Positions 62,035 through 64,000 of a stretch of DNA of 64,000 nt are shown here, piece after piece. Source of the stretch: CAWDVB01 sp963824105 (GTDB taxonomy: Bacteria > Actinomycetota > Actinomycetes > Propionibacteriales > Nocardioidaceae); contig CAWGNN010000007.1 in NCBI GenBank assembly GCA_963824105.1, positions 62,001-126,000 of the forward strand. Reading direction: 5' to 3'. The number at the start of each line of letters is the position of its first letter. The stretch's first letter is position 1. The notes under the pieces are model-generated. The model was not told the DNA's origin. It did no database searches and was given only the letters and a program-made list of their open reading frames with translations. The translations under genes were made by a program, and so were the position numbers.

Positions 62035-62991
62035 CTATCCGAGGAGCCGGGTCTGGGCTATCGCATAGAGAGCGATGCCGGCGGCAACGCCGGCGTTGAG
62101 GGACTCCTGGTCCGCTGACATCGGCACCGACACCAGCTGGTCGCACGTCTCGCTGACCAGGCGGGAGAGCCCGTCGCCCTCGGATCCGATCACCACCACG
62201 AGCGGACCGTCGGCCAGCTCGAAGTCGGGCAACGAGACGTCGCCGTCCGCGGCAAGCCCCACGACCATGCAGCCCGCCTCCTGGAACGCCTTGAGCTGGC
62301 GGGTGAGGTTGGTGGCCCGCGCGACCGGAACCCGCGCGGCGGCGCCGGCCGAGGTCTTCCAGGCCGAGGCGGTCATCCCCGCGGACCGGCGCTCGGGGAT
62401 GACGACCCCGTGCACGCCGAAGGCGGCGGCCGACCGGACCACCGCGCCGAGGTTTCGCGGATCGGTGACGCTGTCGAGAGCCACCAGGAGTGGCGGCTCC
62501 CCGAGCTCGGCAGCCGCGGCCAGGAGGTCGTTGGGGTCGGCGTACTCGTACGGCGGGACGCGGACCGCGAGCCCCTGGTGAACGGCACCGCTGGTCATCT
62601 TGTCCAGCTCCTGCCGGGGCACCTCCAGCAGGGAGACCCCCGACTCCGCGGCGAGGCGGAACGCCTCGCGCAGCCGGCCGTCCTTCTCGGTCCCCTCCGC
62701 GACGTAGAGGGCGGTCGCCGGGATCTTCGCCCGCAGCGCCTCGACGACGGAGTTGCGCCCGGCGACCCACTCGGAGTCACCTCCCCGAGACGCCGGGGGG
62801 CGACGACCCGGTCGCTGGGCAGGCTCCGCCTTCTTCTTCGCCTTGTGGGCCTTGTGGCCCTCACGCTCGACGGCCTTCGGGGTCGGCCCCCTGCCTTCGA
62901 GCCCACGGCGGCGACGGCCGCCGGACCCGGCGGTGGGGTTGCCCTTGGCGGTCTTGCGGACCGCGCCACGACGAGATGAGTTACCGGCCAT
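62035..62991 (-). CDS. rlmB: 23S rRNA (guanosine-2'-O-)-methyltransferase RlmB
   Basis: RlmB is a SpoU/TrmH-family knotted methyltransferase that modifies a guanosine in 23S rRNA. The 318-residue protein has a basic N-terminal extension of about 75 residues, a substrate-binding domain with VAGRNSVVEALRAKIPATAL, and the knot motifs VALDSVTDPRNLGAVVRSA, VVIGSEGDGLSRLV and VPMSADQESLNAGVAAGIAL. It is 25 bases downstream of cysS, as in mycobacteria. Confidence 0.93.
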   Translation of the reverse strand: MAGNSSRRGAVRKTAKGNPTAGSGGRRRRGLEGRGPTPKAVEREGHKAHKAKKKAEPAQRPGRRPPASRGGDSEWVAGRNSVVEALRAKIPATALYVAEGTEKDGRLREAFRLAAESGVSLLEVPRQELDKMTSGAVHQGLAVRVPPYEYADPNDLLAAAAELGEPPLLVALDSVTDPRNLGAVVRSAAAFGVHGVVIPERRSAGMTASAWKTSAGAAARVPVARATNLTRQLKAFQEAGCMVVGLAADGDVSLPDFELADGPLVVVIGSEGDGLSRLVSETCDQLVSVPMSADQESLNAGVAAGIALYAIAQTRLLG

Positions 62992-63016
62992 CAGGAGACT
63001 CCCGATCTGGTGATGT

Positions 63017-64000
63017 TCAGGCCGACCACTGCGGCCCCTGAGGAGTGTCCTCGATCTCGACGCCGGCCGCCTTCAGCTGGTCCCGGATCGCGTCGGCTGC
63101 GGCGAAGTCCTTCGCCTCCCGAGCGGCAGTGCGCTGGGCCAACAGCGCCGAGACCAGGCTGTCGACGACGGCGACCAGCTTGGCGTCGGGTGAGGCACCT
63201 TCGGCCCACCGTGGCTCGAGCGGGTCGCAGCCCAGCACGGCGAGCATGGCGCGCACGGAGGAGGCCGAGCCGCGGACGGCGTTCAGGTCGCCCGCCGCGA
63301 TCGCCTTGTTCCCCTCGCGGACGACGTCGAAGATCGCTCCCACCGCGGCCGAGGTCCCCAGGTCGTCGTCCATCGCCTCCTCGAACTCGGCGCAGTGCAA
63401 CCCGACCGGGATCTCTCCAGCCAGCTCCGCGGCCCGCTCGAGGAAGTGCTCGATGCGCGCGAAGCCGGTGGCCGCCTCGGCGAGCGCCTCGAAGGAGAAC
63501 TCGACGTGGGAGCGGTAGTGCATCGAGACGATGTAGAAGCGCAGGTCGATGGCGCGGTAGTTCTCCAGCACCGCGGGGATGCTCAGCGAGTTGCCGAGGG
63601 ACTTCGACATCTTCTCGCCGGCGGTCGTGATCCAGGCGTTGTGCATCCAGTAGGAGGCGAAGCCGAGCCCCGCGGCCCGCGACTGGGCCTGCTCGTTCTC
63701 GTGGTGCGGGAACCTCAGGTCGATGCCGCCGCCGTGGATGTCGAAGGATCCGCCGAGGTACTTGCGGGCCATCGCGGAGCACTCGATGTGCCAGCCGGGC
63801 CGTCCCGGACCCCACGGAGAGGGCCAGGCAGCGGTCTCCGGCTCGGTCTCCTTCTTGTGCCCCTTCCACAGGGCGAAGTCGCGGGGGTCGCGCTTGCCTC
63901 GCGGGTCGGCGTCCTCGGCGGGTTCCATCTCGTCGACACGCTGGCCCGACAGCTCGCCGTACGGGGGCCACGACTTGACGTCGAAGTAGACGTCGCCCGA
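63017..64000 (-). CDS. cysS: Cysteinyl-tRNA synthetase (N-terminal part beyond window)
   Basis: The visible 327 residues are the middle and C-terminal part of a class I cysteinyl-tRNA synthetase: GRPGWHIECSAMARKYLGG with zinc ligands, DIHGGGIDLRFPHHENEQAQ, and the ATP-binding KMSKSLGNSLSIP. The start lies past the right edge. It is followed by rlmB on the same strand. CysS charges tRNA-Cys. Confidence 0.96.
   Translation of the reverse strand, partial: SGDVYFDVKSWPPYGELSGQRVDEMEPAEDADPRGKRDPRDFALWKGHKKETEPETAAWPSPWGPGRPGWHIECSAMARKYLGGSFDIHGGGIDLRFPHHENEQAQSRAAGLGFASYWMHNAWITTAGEKMSKSLGNSLSIPAVLENYRAIDLRFYIVSMHYRSHVEFSFEALAEAATGFARIEHFLERAAELAGEIPVGLHCAEFEEAMDDDLGTSAAVGAIFDVVREGNKAIAAGDLNAVRGSASSVRAMLAVLGCDPLEPRWAEGASPDAKLVAVVDSLVSALLAQRTAAREAKDFAAADAIRDQLKAAGVEIEDTPQGPQWSA

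Overview
The window is 64 kb of high-GC DNA from an actinobacterium. Third codon positions are almost always G or C, GTG and TTG starts are common, and several genes have a TANNNT box ending six or seven bases before the start codon, as in leaderless actinobacterial transcripts. Gene content (DUF2530, DUF3027, DUF3263, Ruc, a CysO-like carrier, a C-terminal LytR_C protein, a CU044_5270-type protein) fits a Nocardioides-like member of the Propionibacteriales. That placement is inference from gene content. It is chromosomal backbone: I see no transposase, integrase, phage gene or CRISPR array.

Layout. 1-7 kb: moeA (cut by the window edge), galU, 5-formyltetrahydrofolate cyclo-ligase, a penicillin-acylase-family hydrolase, the zinc-ribbon chaperone Ruc with a CIRCE-like site, a SAF-domain protein and mscL. 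This order resembles the mycobacterial Rv0985c-Rv0994 region. 7-12 kb: an epimerase coupled to a tiny conserved protein, divergent glgA/glgC, and an LCP-family cell-wall protein. 12-20 kb: an ArsR-type regulator divergent from a small peptide and an alpha/beta hydrolase, tRNA-Arg(CCT), an agmatinase-family enzyme, a trans-acting enoyl reductase-like protein, a secreted beta-propeller protein, a DtxR-family regulator and a thioesterase-like protein. 20-30 kb: an FMN-binding split-barrel protein, a GH13 alpha-glucosidase, an MFS exporter, a mini-ORF with a strong hairpin, a TetR-controlled heterodimeric ABC exporter, pdxH and a membrane-anchored GNAT protein.

30-46 kb resembles mycobacterial Rv0861c-Rv0884c: serC, a methyltransferase overlapping a 29-residue membrane peptide, MarR/MFS, DUF2530, a frameshifted DUF3027 gene, another MFS protein, a cold-shock protein, a HAD-LarE fusion, an ABC exporter, a helicase-associated protein and XPB helicase. 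46-58 kb: LD-carboxypeptidase and CutC, a YrdB-like protein, a GntR regulator, a MacB/FtsX-type ABC system, groEL with CIRCE, a secreted protein, and a SAM-riboswitch unit encoding a threonine-synthase-family enzyme and a CysO-like sulfur carrier. LytR_C and DUF3263 proteins follow. 58-64 kb: uracil-DNA glycosylase, divergent marR/DODA dioxygenase, an ECF sigma factor with its membrane partner, tRNA-Thr(TGT), rlmB and cysS (cut by the right edge).

The most interesting system is the SAM riboswitch controlling a threonine-synthase-like enzyme plus a sulfur-carrier protein. A SAM switch suits methionine supply better than threonine supply, so the pair may make homocysteine from O-phosphohomoserine and a protein thiocarboxylate. 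Other notable items are the CIRCE-like site before ruc, the DUF3027 frameshift, the HAD-LarE fusion, a Shine-Dalgarno-led mini-ORF before a 13-bp-stem hairpin, and a promoter-operator driving a 49-residue peptide.
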